Source: Toxoplasma gondii ME49 (taxonomy: Eukaryota; Apicomplexa; Conoidasida; Eucoccidiorida; Sarcocystidae). Taken from it: a stretch of 64,000 nucleotides of DNA. Both the position numbers and the translations under genes were made by a program. Below the pieces are notes generated by a model that saw only the letters and a program-made list of their open reading frames with translations, did no database searches and was not told where the DNA came from. Shown here in pieces: positions 50,101-60,885 of the stretch; within the stretch, counting starts at the first letter, position 1; every line of letters starts with the position of its first letter. The stretch lies in contig NC_031474.1 in NCBI RefSeq assembly GCF_000006565.2, positions 1,957,662 to 2,021,661 of the forward strand, read 5' to 3'.

Positions 50101-53100
50101 AACGTTTTTGCTTCAGGCCTTCACGGCCCCGTGGGCGCGAGGGCGACCGCTGGCGGAGACTGAAGACGCAGCCTTTGAGAAAGAGGCAAGAAGAGCGATC
50201 CCGATTTCTCTCGCTGTCCACGTGCAGGAACATCTTCGGGACTCTCTCATTGTTCATTGGGAGCGCGCGGAGCTGGCAAGCATGTTGCGCGAGGCGGTTG
50301 AGAGCCCAGGCTTCCGGGATCTGCAAACGCGTCACGCGCCGCTTTACGAGAGAGTGAGCAGATGCGCATGGCGTAGGCAACAAGACATCGGTTGGAGCAG
50401 GACTCGCCTGGGTGAAGCGTTGGGAGCGAGACCGCATCTGCTTGCATGTGCGGATGACGATGCGTGGTCGAGCTCTGATCTCTTTGACTGCGGTGTATTG
50501 GCGTCCTTCTCACAAGTGTGTGTTAGCGTCGAAGATTTTTCTGAGAGCGAAAACAAGCGACTCGGCCGCTGTCCAGTTTTCGGTCTCGTCTCGGAGTGTT
50601 TCTTGGCTTTTCTCTGTCATTTTCTGTGTGCTTCTTCGTTCTTCCACCCTCACGAATTCCGTCTCTTCACTGGCGTCGTTATAGAAGAAACGTCTAACAG
50701 TTTTCGTCTCTCTATCCTGTGCGTAGAATGGTGTTTCAAGAAGCTGTAACGAGACCGGTGTAAGTCGAGAAAGGCGATTCAAAAGCCTCGCACACAACGT
50801 TCGGGTCTCTGACTTTTTGCCAAGAGTTGTAACGTCTCAGTCTTGTGTCGGCCATGTGATGGTTCGCCTGCCTTCGCTCCGGGGTGCGACACTCGAAACT
50901 CGGTTCTCTCTTCTCCTCCGTGCAGACGAGACTGCCGGGGCCTCACTACGTTCCTTCTTCTGTGTCTCTCTTCCTCTTCTGTATCTGTGGTCACCTCAGT
51001 GCACTCTGGCCGCCTCATGTTGCTCTGCTCTTCTGCTTCGCTTCGTAGTTTTCTCTCTGTTGATCTCCCGTCACTTCACTCGTGTCTCGCACTCTCTTCC
51101 GTCTGGTACGCCTGTCTAGTCTTCTCATGCTCTCTCTTCTCACAACGCTCCCTCCATCTGACGCCGCGCTTTTCACATTTTTTCGACTCTTCTTGCTCTG
51201 TGTTTCCGCCTCTCCCTGCAGATTCGAGCAGTGCTGGGTTTGTCGTCTTTGCCGGAGCTCCTCGCGGGGCCGTGGCCGGACCGGCTTTTCGACTGCCTCA
51301 TGACGGCTGCATGCAACGACAGAGTCGACGAAATCCCCATGCCTATGCGGCCAGCGTCTGTCCCTGTTCGCGTAGACGGCGGACGAGAAACGCGGAGTGA
51401 ACCGGAAAAACAGAGCGCATTGCCCGACACCCAAGGAGACGAGTCTCGGGGGATGCATCGCACTATCAAGACGGCGACGAAGGAACTAAGGACGGACGCC
51501 ACTTCGCACATCGCCCGTGTTTCACCTTCTCCGTCTCTCTCACGTCTGTCGTCTTCTGCCGCCGCTTCTCCTTCTTCTGGTTCAGAAGCCGTATCTCCGT
51601 CTTCTTCAGAGGGCGTTGCTTCTCTTCGTTCAGGCCTCTCGCCTTCCTCAGCTTCAGAGCGCCTTCTTGATTCGACTTCCGAAGCTTCGCCGTCGTTCTT
51701 TGAGGAGATCGTGAGCGCTGTAGAAGCCGAAGAGGCGTTTCTCCACTCCTGGCGCGGCGGCCTCCTGTCTTGGATGGCCATTCAGAAGTTCTTCCGCGTC
51801 CTCGCGCGTTCGCTTCAGCAGGCGACGGCTGCGCCAGCCAGCGCCGCCCTCGCTGCCTTCCGGCAGCGCCTCGCCTCTTCTCCCTCGACTCGAATGCACG
51901 CAGTCACTCTATCTGCAACGCAGCGCAAAGGGTCTGAAGAGGAGAAGAAAGGAGAGGCTGAAACGACACAGAGAGCCGAGCAGCGGGAATGTGAAGGAAC
52001 GATGACCGAGAAAGCAAGGCGGACTCTAGAGGCGTTCAACGCTGGCTTGCATGCGCTCAAAAGGCAACAAGAGGAAGACCGGACTTCTCGCTTTTTCGTG
52101 TACGCCACTCACGACACAACGCTCGCCGCAATTCTCGGCGCTCTCGGCGTCGACGACTTGCGCTGGCCGCCGTACGCCGCGACGTTCCTCCTCGAGGTGT
52201 ACACACACTTGACGGAAGAGAGCGAAGCAGGGGAAGCGAGCGAGGGCGCGAAGGTCGTTCCAGATGCCATGCCAGAGAAATCCAGGAAAAACGGTCGCCA
52301 GAGAACGCGAAGGCAGTCGAGCGAAGGAAACCGAGTTGTGCGTGTTATTTGGAATGGGTACGCGTGCGTTGTTGTTCTGCCTCTTCGATTTCTCTTCCGT
52401 CGCCTTGCCCCGAGAGTGGCTTCGCTGTCAACATGACTCTTCTTCTTGCCTTGATGCGTCTCTCCCTCGTCTGCGGTTTCGTTCCTTCTTCTCCTTTCTT
52501 CGTCTTTCTCTGGAGCGTCTGTGTGTCATCGAGGTCTCCTCTTGTCCCCAGCAGTGCTGTGCGCCTGTCTGTCCCTCCGCTTCGCTTCGAGAGCTGTGCC
52601 TCTCTCGCATCTTCACTGCTTTTTACTCGCCCTTCGCCCCGTCGTCGCTCTTCCTTCACATCGCTTTCCCCTTGTTTCTGTGGATGTCGTCCGTGTTTCT
52701 TCTCTTTTCTCCCCCTGCAGGCAAAGTGTGACGCATGCAGTTCGCGGGTGCGCAGAGGCGTCAGCAGCTGCGTCGCTGCCTAGGGATCTCTGCCCACTGT
52801 CTGCCCTTCTCGACGCTCTCCTCGTTCCTCCCGTCGCCGCAGAGCACCTCGCCACCGCGGAAAACGAAGCCGCGTTGAGAGAAGGCAGAGACGTCAACGG
52901 CAGCAGGCGAAGCGAAGGAGCTCGCAGAGACGAAGCCACACCGCACTCCTCGAGTGCAGACGCAGGGGAAGGGCGCCAGGCTCTCGGCGGCCGCGAACAG
53001 ACAAAGGAGGACGAGAAAGAGAAGCCAACGCGGGAGGAGAAGAAACCAGCACAGAGGCCGAAGACCAAGAAGGAGCAGAGGCGCAAGAAAGAGCAGAACT

Positions 53101-53270
53101 CACATGTCAATACGAAAGCACAAGAGAAAAAGGCGCAAGAGGAGAGAGGAGAATCCCGCGCGAGGGGAGGCGAGAAAAGGACGCATGTCGAGGGAAGCAG
53201 AGGGAGCAGTGGACAGGCCAGCTCGTTCGATGCTTCTCGTTTCGATGGCTTCACGAGCGAACTGCGTTGA
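47169..53270 (+). CDS. Secreted histidine acid phosphatase family protein
   Basis: Histidine-phosphatase (branch 2) protein predicted to hydrolyse phosphomonoesters in the secretory route or outside the cell. Exons: 47169-47735, 48123-49086, 49614-50515, 51222-52357, 52721-53270; 1372 residues, all phases consistent. The ATG at 47169 opens a signal peptide (FHLLVLLLVSVSAVPLG). The catalytic RHG box reads VRHGSRSPY (about residue 195). Exon 3 carries the GSC/LLAEGRDQL and TYLRSTDTERT boxes, the latter with the second active-site Arg. Exon 4 carries the distal YATHDTTLAAILGALG with catalytic His-Asp. Exon 5 completes the fold, then a Lys/Glu-rich tail. The protein is about three times the usual length because of Ser-, Glu/Asp- and Lys-rich inserts, including an EEDT repeat. 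Exon 2 (964 bases) contains an odd hydrophobic repeat and may hold an unrecognised intron. The exon 2 donor at 49087 (GTAGGC) was chosen because it gives the right phase and keeps WNCLFEEGG. Confidence 0.88.
48423..48505 (+). repeat. In-frame Glu/Asp/Thr tandem repeat in the phosphatase gene
   Basis: Five to six imperfect 15-base units encode EEDTE/EDDTE. The sequence is open in all forward phases because the unit is a multiple of three. It lies in an insert between the RHG box and the next conserved segment. Confidence 0.85.
48783..48868 (+). repeat. 21-base tandem repeat in the phosphatase gene
   Basis: Units of the form CTCTGTGGCGTCNTTNTTCTC encode SSVASFF-like repeats, a hydrophobic stretch (VASLVTSMASLF and following). 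Either an internal membrane-like segment or an unrecognised pyrimidine-rich intron. Confidence 0.7.
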
Positions 53271-55085
53271 GTTCCTCGTGCCACTGTCTGAACGGCGCAG
53301 ACTTTCTCGATGCACACGCAGAGTCACCAGTGGTGTAGACTTTTCAGAAACAGATCGTTGCGTATGCCGCAGCCCTTGAAAAATCGCCCTGTGTGGCGTC
53401 GAACATGCATCCCTCGGCTGCAGATGTTGTCTCATTGATGCCTTCATGCTGTAAGCGTTGCTGCGTGCGGCTCTCCGTCGCGGTTTTCGCGGTCTTGAGA
53501 AAAGGTGTATTTTTCTCAGGCGTTTTCGCTGTGTTTCTCGTTTGCGTCATGGCAAGTCCTTTTGAGTCGAGAACGAGAGCCGAGGGTGAGCGGAAGATAG
53601 CTGCTTTCCGGTTTCCCCGTCCCTTCAGATTGTGTTTCGCGCGGACCGTCCAGAGGCCAATTTGTGCCCTCGCCTTCCTGGACAACAGATGCGTCCGTTC
53701 GTGGCAGGACCCACAGACCGGCGTCGCCTGCGTCCTCGCTTGTCGGTGGCCATCGCTGCAAATGCCTCCAGGGGGCGCAGAGTGCCTTCCGCCTTGTTTC
53801 TTCTGGAGACATGTTCCACTCGCAACGCTCCGGCTCGGAGACGCAGCCTTTCAAGTGACCTCGTATGAGGGGAAAGACAGCCTCTCTCCTCGAGACTTGT
53901 GCGGTGGTGTGAGACGTTCGGCGGAGAAGTGCCGCGCAGAGGTGCTAACAACTGAAAAGGCCTGCTGGTCAGAGACCGAGGACTTGTGTAGCCTCGATGG
54001 AAACAGATCTTTCTTGTGTGTCGTAGAAAGACGCTCTCACGTCAACGGGTGCAAGCGTTTCGGGTGAGCTCTGAACCTCGAGGAGGCAATCGTGTGGACG
54101 CGCCTCAGAAGTGACGCAAAGCGAACTCTCGACGCTCTCGGACGAGCGGCCTTCGACGAAACTCTAAGTTGTCAAAAAGACTCGTGGCTCGCAATATACA
54201 CGCCAGGCTCGGCGAGAGAGAGAGAAACGACTACGCAGCCGCTCGCATGATCAGTCTGGGGGACAGGGAGTAACCAGCAGCGCATGAGGAAACGAAGCCG
54301 TCTCCAACTTCAGCTGAGGAGTGCGTCGGTTCAAACCGCGTCTCTGAGGAGTGTGTTCACCTCCCCCCAGACGCGAAGACACAAACAGAGGACGCAGACG
54401 TCGAGAAAGAGAGACAAAGGGAGACACCCTCCGCCGCAAACGGTGAAGTAAACGTCTGTTTAGTCGAGCGACGCGAACCTGTCGAGGCGGATTCGAACGG
54501 AGGGACGGACTCCACACAGAAGAGTTTTTTCGTTTTCCAAAGTCCAAGAACGAGCCGAGAAGACAGCGAGACGCGGTCTTACTGAATACGCGCTTATTGG
54601 CACAAAAACGATGGTTCTTTCAGAAGAAAACGCAAGATGAACAAGATCATCAACGGACACAGGACCCTGAGTCGAGAGACGCAGCAGCGAAGGTCGCCCA
54701 TGGTCGGCGCAGAAAAGACCGGGACAGAAAAGCAACGAGAGGAAACCAAAGACAGAGATATCAAAACGAGACTTGCAAAGGCTCCAGATGGTCCCTGCTT
54801 TGACAGCTCCGCAGGCCGCTGCGGAGGGAGAGATGCAGCGGTCGTCCGAGCGACTTTTGAGACAAATGCATGCTACTCTGGAGGTGGGCCTTTTCTTGTT
54901 CCTTCGCTCCTCTGCTTTTAAACAGAGGGTGACGGCGTCTGGTTTTCGTTCGCGTGTCTCGTGCCTCCCGACGCCTCTGAAAGAGTGAAAGGGAGCCCAG
55001 TATGCAGAAGCAAACGGAAAAAAAGGAACCACAGAAAAAGGAAAGAAAGAAGCGAACCTCGAGCGAGATCTGCAGCTACGCTCAC
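53271..55085. other. Convergent spacer between phosphatase and YTH genes
   Basis: This 1.8 kb should hold both 3' untranslated regions. A plus-strand frame (53393-54067) and minus-strand frame (54460-55089) are open, but neither shows a domain. The strong donor-like GTGAGT at 55081-55086, just at the YTH stop codon, leaves open that a further YTH exon lies around 54500-54900. Confidence 0.5.
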
Positions 55086-58000
55086 TCACGTTTCCTCTGA
55101 GTGCGACGATGTTTCCCCGCGTTCTCGCTTGATCTCCAACTCGCCTGTCAAAAGCATGTCTCCATCCGTCAGGCTCTCTGCCGCCAGATCCTCCCCACCT
55201 GTCTCTTCCGACATCTCCGGCGCGGAACCGGCAAGCTCGTCTGGCGCCTTTGAAGCCTCAGCCCCGTCAGAGCTCCAGACGGCTGATCCCGCCTCGTTTT
55301 CTCCCTCCCCCAAATGCTGTTTTGATTCACAGTCTCCAGGCTCTGCGCCTGTCTCTTCTTCTCTTTCGCCTATTCCATCTTCTTCGATGTCTGCGTCTCT
55401 CGGTTCTCCTGCCGCGTCCTCCCTCTCGTCTTCCCTCTCCATTTTAACTCTCGGTTTCTTCGCGTCTCCTTTAGATTGGTTCTCCGGGGCCTCGCCTTCA
55501 GTTCTCTTCGCGTGCTGTGTCGGCGCCCTCTCGCCCTCCGTGTGGAGATTCCGCGCGGCCAAAAGACGCGTCCTCTTCTGCTCTCGCTTTTTCGCGGCTT
55601 CTTGTCTTTCTTCCTCGCTGCGAGAAGCCTCCGTTCGTCGGCGCCAATAAGCTCGGGATGTCTGGTAGGCTCGGATGTATCCATCATAGGTCTACACAGA
55701 TGATACAAATCAACGCATGTGGAGCATTCGCCTGATACGCTCGTTTCCCCTTTGCCGCTTTCCACCTCAGCCACGCGTTCGTCCTCTCCCATAAATGTGT
55801 CTTCCCCACTAATTTATATCTCCTTCATCTCCATTAGTTTCTATCTCCTTCATCTCCATTAGTTTCTATCTCCTTCATCTCCATTAGTTTCTATCTCCTT
55901 CATCTCCACTAGTTTCTATCTCACTTGTCCTCCCCTTCGCTCCCTTGCCTCCTTCGTCTCTCTTCTCGTTCTCCTGTCTTCGGGTCTCCACTACATCCAT
56001 CTGGCGACATCTCTCTTATTTCTCTCTTCGTCCGTCTTTCCTCGACGTTTCCTTTTCTCCGTTTTCTTTCTTTCGCCCCCCCCGCTGTTCGGTTTGACTA
56101 TTTCGCCGCGTCTGCATGCACTGACGCCTCGCACGATGCCTCACCAAGGTCGTGAGATCTAACGGGTAAATTTGAATCGCAGGATTCACAATCCGAGGCC
56201 CCCAAGCGTCCTCTGCGCCTCCACCTGACACAGCATCACAGACATGATACAGATGCGCAAGCAGATTCTTATTTTCATGTTTATGTACGTATATGTATAT
56301 ACATTGGCAGATCCCCAGTTCATCCATCTGCCTGGAGACGAGATGCCGCCCCTCTTTTGTGAAAACTCCCGTCTTCACTGGTGTCATTTTTCTCGCCTTT
56401 ACTTGGTCACCACGGCACACCAATGAAGAACTCGAGGGAACCAAGCCGTGTGCGTTTCTTAGATAATCTTCCACGACTTTTGTCCTGAACTCTTTTCTTC
56501 TCGCACTTCTCCCTCACCTCTCCATCGCAGAGGCTGTCTTCTCGCTGCTCGTCATTCTATCTGCTCTTTCTCCCTCTCTCATTTTACCTCTTTCTCTTTT
56601 TCTTTCACCCACACCAATTCTACTTCTTTATGTTACCGCCTGTCTCTGTTCCTCTCGCTCACAGCACTTCTGTCTCTTACTTCCTCTTCTTCTTTCCGTC
56701 TCCCTCTTTCTTTCCTCTCTCTCCTCCCGTTCGCTCTCTCTGTGGCTTCTCTGTCGCTGTCTCCTTATGTGTCCGCCTCTGTCTGTCTGTCGCTTCCAAC
56801 TCTCTCGGCTTCACGACCTTTTCCATTTCCTCACCACCGTGTTGGGCGGCAAGACGTTGCCGCGCTTGCATGTCTCCGGCTGGGGTCTCGCGCTCTGCTC
56901 TTGCCGCCGAGGGCGAGAGCTGGCATGTGTCTCCCTGGTCGCTCGGAGACGCCGGCGCGGGCGCCTCGGCGTGGACCCCCACAGCCGCGGGTGCCGACGG
57001 CACAGAGGAGACGCTCGGAGACACCGGCGGAGCCAGCTTCTGCCACTGAGTCTCGAAGATGCCGCAGACGGCGCGGCCCACCGCAGGGGCGACTTCCTGA
57101 GAGAAAAAAAGTTGAAAATTCCCAGCAAACAGGTTCAATCCCTGGCGCAGACGCGCACCCACACAACTCACTTGTGTCGTGACCACGAGATGCGGGATCC
57201 AAATCGACACACACCCAGCCTTCTGTTTACAGATGTGCAAACATCAGGCGATTTCCTTGTAGTCGCATCCCTCCGTCTAGAAAGACACAAAGATACAGAC
57301 AGCTTCGTTTCTAGTTTCGGCATATATATACATACATATATACATATATATATACATATATATATATATATGTATATATGTATATATATATATATATGTA
57401 TGTATTTAACGTGCAGGTTTTCTTCGTGCACACAAACGGTTTCAAGTGCATACACACAGGCATGTCACCGTCACAGTCCTTTCGTTATTTCTAGGGGCAC
57501 AAAGCGTCGTGGAGTCAATGCGTGGGCGGCACCCAAAAGACGCCAGCGAGGCGACCGTTCCAGTTTCCAAGCGGCAAGCGTGAACTGTCAGTCGCGTCGA
57601 TGCGTTGCATCCCGCACTCGTCGCTGCAAGGTGTGACCAACAATACAGAGAAGTCGCGAGTGTCTCGGTGTGGAGGGTGGAGGAGAGCCGACGGAACTGG
57701 CTCTTCTTCCATGGAGAGAACGTCTCTCTTCTTGTGACGAAAGTTGAGCGTCGCACCCGCGAAAGACACTCTCTCTGAACCGCGTCAGTGCCCTCCCTCC
57801 AGCATCCACATTCCACCTTGTCGGAGTCGACACGAAGCCTCAACTGACTACTTTGCCCCGCGCGTTTGGGCAGGTCCAAGTCCGCCTAATTCCCCTCTTC
57901 AGCGGGGATGATCGCGCAGGACCTGCTTTGATTCCCCGCGCGGACCTTACGAGTTTCTGCGTGGTTGGTGCTCTCCGGGGTACGCGAGTGGAAAGAGCAG

Positions 58001-58986
58001 TTCACGGAGACTCCGCCCACTACCTAACCGCTGTAAAGCAATGCTCTTGGGGACGCAGACACTGAAATCCCTCACTGTCAACTCTTCTACGCACTCCAGC
58101 GGCGTGGTGTACAACAGTCACAAAGAATTGGCTCTTCGGTATCTCGTGAAAAGAAACGAGAGGTTTCTGTTCAATGTGGTAGGCCCAGGCCTCCTTGAGG
58201 GCGAGTCGTCCAGTACCCGTCGCGAGTTTCGTCCTCGTTTTCTGAAGTCGCCTCTTGCTCTCACAGCAGTGTTGTGTCCATCGACAGGACCGTCCGGCTA
58301 CTTCAAGGGCGTCGTCAGCTGCTGTTCCCCATCACCTCCTCTGTTTCGAAGTGTACCGATTCTGTGTCGCCGCCGCCCACTCGTGAAACTCACAGAGGCG
58401 AGCTGCTGCGCAGTGTGCTGTGTAACTGTTCGAACTTCTTCAGTTTACTCCTGCACGACGTAGGTCGGTCCCCTGGAGCCGAAGCCTCTTCCATCGGCAA
58501 TCCAGAAGCGACCTTTCAGGTTCTTTTGTGCCATGTGAAGTTCTCGCTTCTCTAGGAGACACATCCTCACCTGGCCGTCGCGGGCGCGATAAACTGGAAG
58601 GTTTTGGTTAAGAGGATTCAGCAGCCCCTCGCACTCTCTGAAGTCGAGAGGCATCCTGCATGCACCGAGAAAAAACATTTTAACTCTGTTCTTTTGCGGA
58701 GATCAGATTTTCCGAACGCCTCTCGCGCTTTGCCACACGCACCACATACGGACCGGCTAGGAACGAGCATGAACGCCAGCCAATCTACGAAACAGTGCGA
58801 CCGCAACGAAAAACTCAAACAGCGTCTTTGAACATTTGGGGGAAATTGCAAGGCGCCAATGCATGCAAAAACGCACTGGCACGCGGGCACACCGAAGGGC
58901 CCCGGAAAAACCCGAAAAGGACAATATATAAACATACGTAAGTGTATACATACTTATATATATATACATATATATATGTATATACG

Positions 58987-59019
<33 letters not shown>

Positions 59020-60885
59020 GTATGTATGAAGTGCATGTTTAATGTGGCGAGTGAGTGGATAGGTTGGAGTTTGTGTTTCGTCTCACTTTCTGATCCACTC
59101 GAGGTCGAACGTTTTTCCCTCAAACCGGGACTGAGAGCCACCGTGTGGACCCTCTGCTCCTCTGAAAAGGTCGCTCTTGAAGCGGCACTGTCCTGGTCTT
59201 GAGCGCATGACGGCCCAGCCGCAAAAGTGGTGCGTATTGTTGACACTGAACAGGAGAACGACGTATTTGCACGCCTGAGAGAAACAATCGATCCGAAAAG
59301 AGCAGATCGAGAGATTGAGACAAAACGAAAACACGCGCGGACAGGGAGTAAAAGCACCTCTCCCTTGCCCTCCCTCTCCCCTTTCTCTCTCTTCTCTCCT
59401 CGCATCTTTGTATCCAATTTTCTCCCCTTCCTTCGCCTTCCTCACCTGTCACCGACGACTCCTCACTCAGTCTCTTCAGTGGCCTCCATATGAATATACA
59501 AATATATACATACATATATATAGATATATAGATATAGATAGATATAGATATCGATATCGATATAAATGTACATGCAGGTAAATGGATACACGTAGATGGA
59601 TAGGTCTATATATGTGCGTAATTGTGGGCAAGTTGCATGTGTCTAGGATGCGAAAGCAGACAGGTGAGTTTGGTGGCAGAGAATAAATATCATGGCGTTT
59701 CCTGGATGCCGAGAGACAAGACACAGACTCCTTCGTGCTTGGGAGCGCCCCCTGCGTCTCGAAGAGGTCCTTGTGGTGCACCGAAAGCGTTTCATTCCGA
59801 CCATGTTGGTAAACGTTGGGGGGAGAACATGATTTGCCTCTTTTCAGTCGCTTCTCTTCCTCGCGCCCCGCCTCCCCTGTCCTCTCCCCTCATCTCTTTC
59901 TCGAGTGTATTCAAGCGTCTGATACCGTGAGAGCGGCTCCGAGGACTGCGTCGTTGTGCGCCCTCGTTGCCCACATGTTGTACTGCATGGCGACTTCGAT
60001 ATTGTAGGCAATTCGCGACCGCAGAATGAAGAAGCGGACGTTCTCCTCCTCGTCTGCGCGAGAAGCAGAGCAGAGAGAAGACTTTGTGTTTGCAAGTGCA
60101 TGCTCCGTTCACGCCTGTCAGCGACGCCTCAGGCGATAAAATCAACACGGGCAGGGGCTTGCGACTTCTGCGCCTCCGGGGAACAGAGAGAGTGGTAGAA
60201 GGAGAAGAGCGAAGAGAGATCTCTGGAAGAACGAGAGAGCGCGAGGAAGTGGAAACGCGACGAAAGAGAGACGCCAGCAAAGAGAAGAAGGAGACAGAGA
60301 AAGAATGGAGAAAAAGACACAGAGAGAGAGGAAAGAAGAAGAAGAGGGGGACGAGACAGCACGAGAGAGAGGTAGAAAGAGAAAGAGAAGCGAACGAGGA
60401 GAGTAGACAGAAAGAAAGGTAGGAAAAAAAGATCAACAAAAGGGAAATGGAGGGGGGAGGGGGAACGAAGATGGACGCGCACCGAGGAGAAAAAAGTGGA
60501 GACTAGAAGGAGAGACATGAAGACAGAAATGAAACGACGAAGGCCGGTGAAGAGAAAGCCGAATCTTGCACAGTAGGCGTGACTGTCACAGGAAAACGAC
60601 AGGCAGAGGCACACAGAAAAAAAGGCTGCGAAGACGCTCGAAGGCAAATACAAGCAGAGAAAAAAAAATTTTAAAAGTCGTCCTTTTTTCTCCCCCCCCC
60701 CGCCTTCCTCCTCCCTTCACCTGCCATCGCCCTTGAAGCTTACAAATCGCTCTGGCATACGACGTCGGTGGCCCGAAGGAGCAAGCCGCCAGACCCGCTG
60801 TAGGCCTCTCTTCCTCGTTCTGTTGAAAACCAGTTCCTCCATTGTTCCGCTGGGTGTGAGAAGACGCAAACGACACCCTCGCCAT
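55086..60885 (-). CDS. YTH-domain RNA-binding protein (m6A reader family)
   Basis: YTH proteins bind N6-methyladenosine in RNA. Exons from 5' to 3': 60744-60885, 59926-60053, 59087-59274, 58571-58655, 56835-57096, 56145-56224, 55086-55691; 496 residues, all phases consistent. The ATG (60883-60885) has a strong context (gccATGG). The YTH fold occupies about residues 48-195: VRFFILRSRIAYNIEVAM, MWATRAHNDAVL (first cage Trp), VVLLFSVNNTHHFCGWAVM, FEGKTFDLEWIRK, NPLNQNLPVYRARDGQ. After it come a Pro/Ser-rich linker, IQIYPLDLTTL and YDGYIRAYQTSRAYWRRR, then an acidic Glu/Ser-rich tail. There are no CCCH zinc fingers, so it is not the CPSF30-YTH cleavage factor but the other, shorter type. The second cage Trp is not evident. 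The GTGAGT at the stop codon could be a donor, which would replace the last residue and add an exon. Confidence 0.88.
55811..55925. repeat. 25-base minisatellite in the last YTH intron
   Basis: Four full copies and a partial copy of the 25-base unit TAGTTTCTATCTCCTTCATC plus TCCAT; the first copy has three changes. It lies between exons 56145-56224 and 55086-55691; in gene sense it is purine-rich. Confidence 0.92.
57321..57405. repeat. TATACA/(TA)n microsatellite in a YTH intron
   Basis: About 85 bases of TATACA, TATG and TA repeats, in the 1.5 kb intron between exons 58571-58655 and 56835-57096. Confidence 0.9.
58930..59025. repeat. (TA)n/TACA microsatellite in a YTH intron
   Basis: Mixed TACA and TA repeats between exons 59087-59274 and 58571-58655, ending about 60 bases from the donor of exon 59087-59274. 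Confidence 0.9.
59497..59612. repeat. TATA/GATA microsatellite in a YTH intron
   Basis: Alternating TACA, TAGATA and TCGATA repeats between exons 59926-60053 and 59087-59274. Confidence 0.85.

Noticed and set aside
53393..54067. 224-residue plus-strand frame downstream of the phosphatase
   Set aside because: Starts at GTG, not ATG, has no domain, and lies where the phosphatase 3' untranslated region is expected.
57115..57145. tRNA-like T-arm (CAGG-TTCAATC-CCTG)
   Set aside because: No A box, anticodon arm or acceptor stem around it; lies just inside a YTH intron.
60586..60743. Longer reading of YTH exon 1 to CAG|GTGAAG
   Set aside because: That donor is phase 0 and does not fit exon 59926-60053; ATTT|GTAAGC at 60743 fits in phase.
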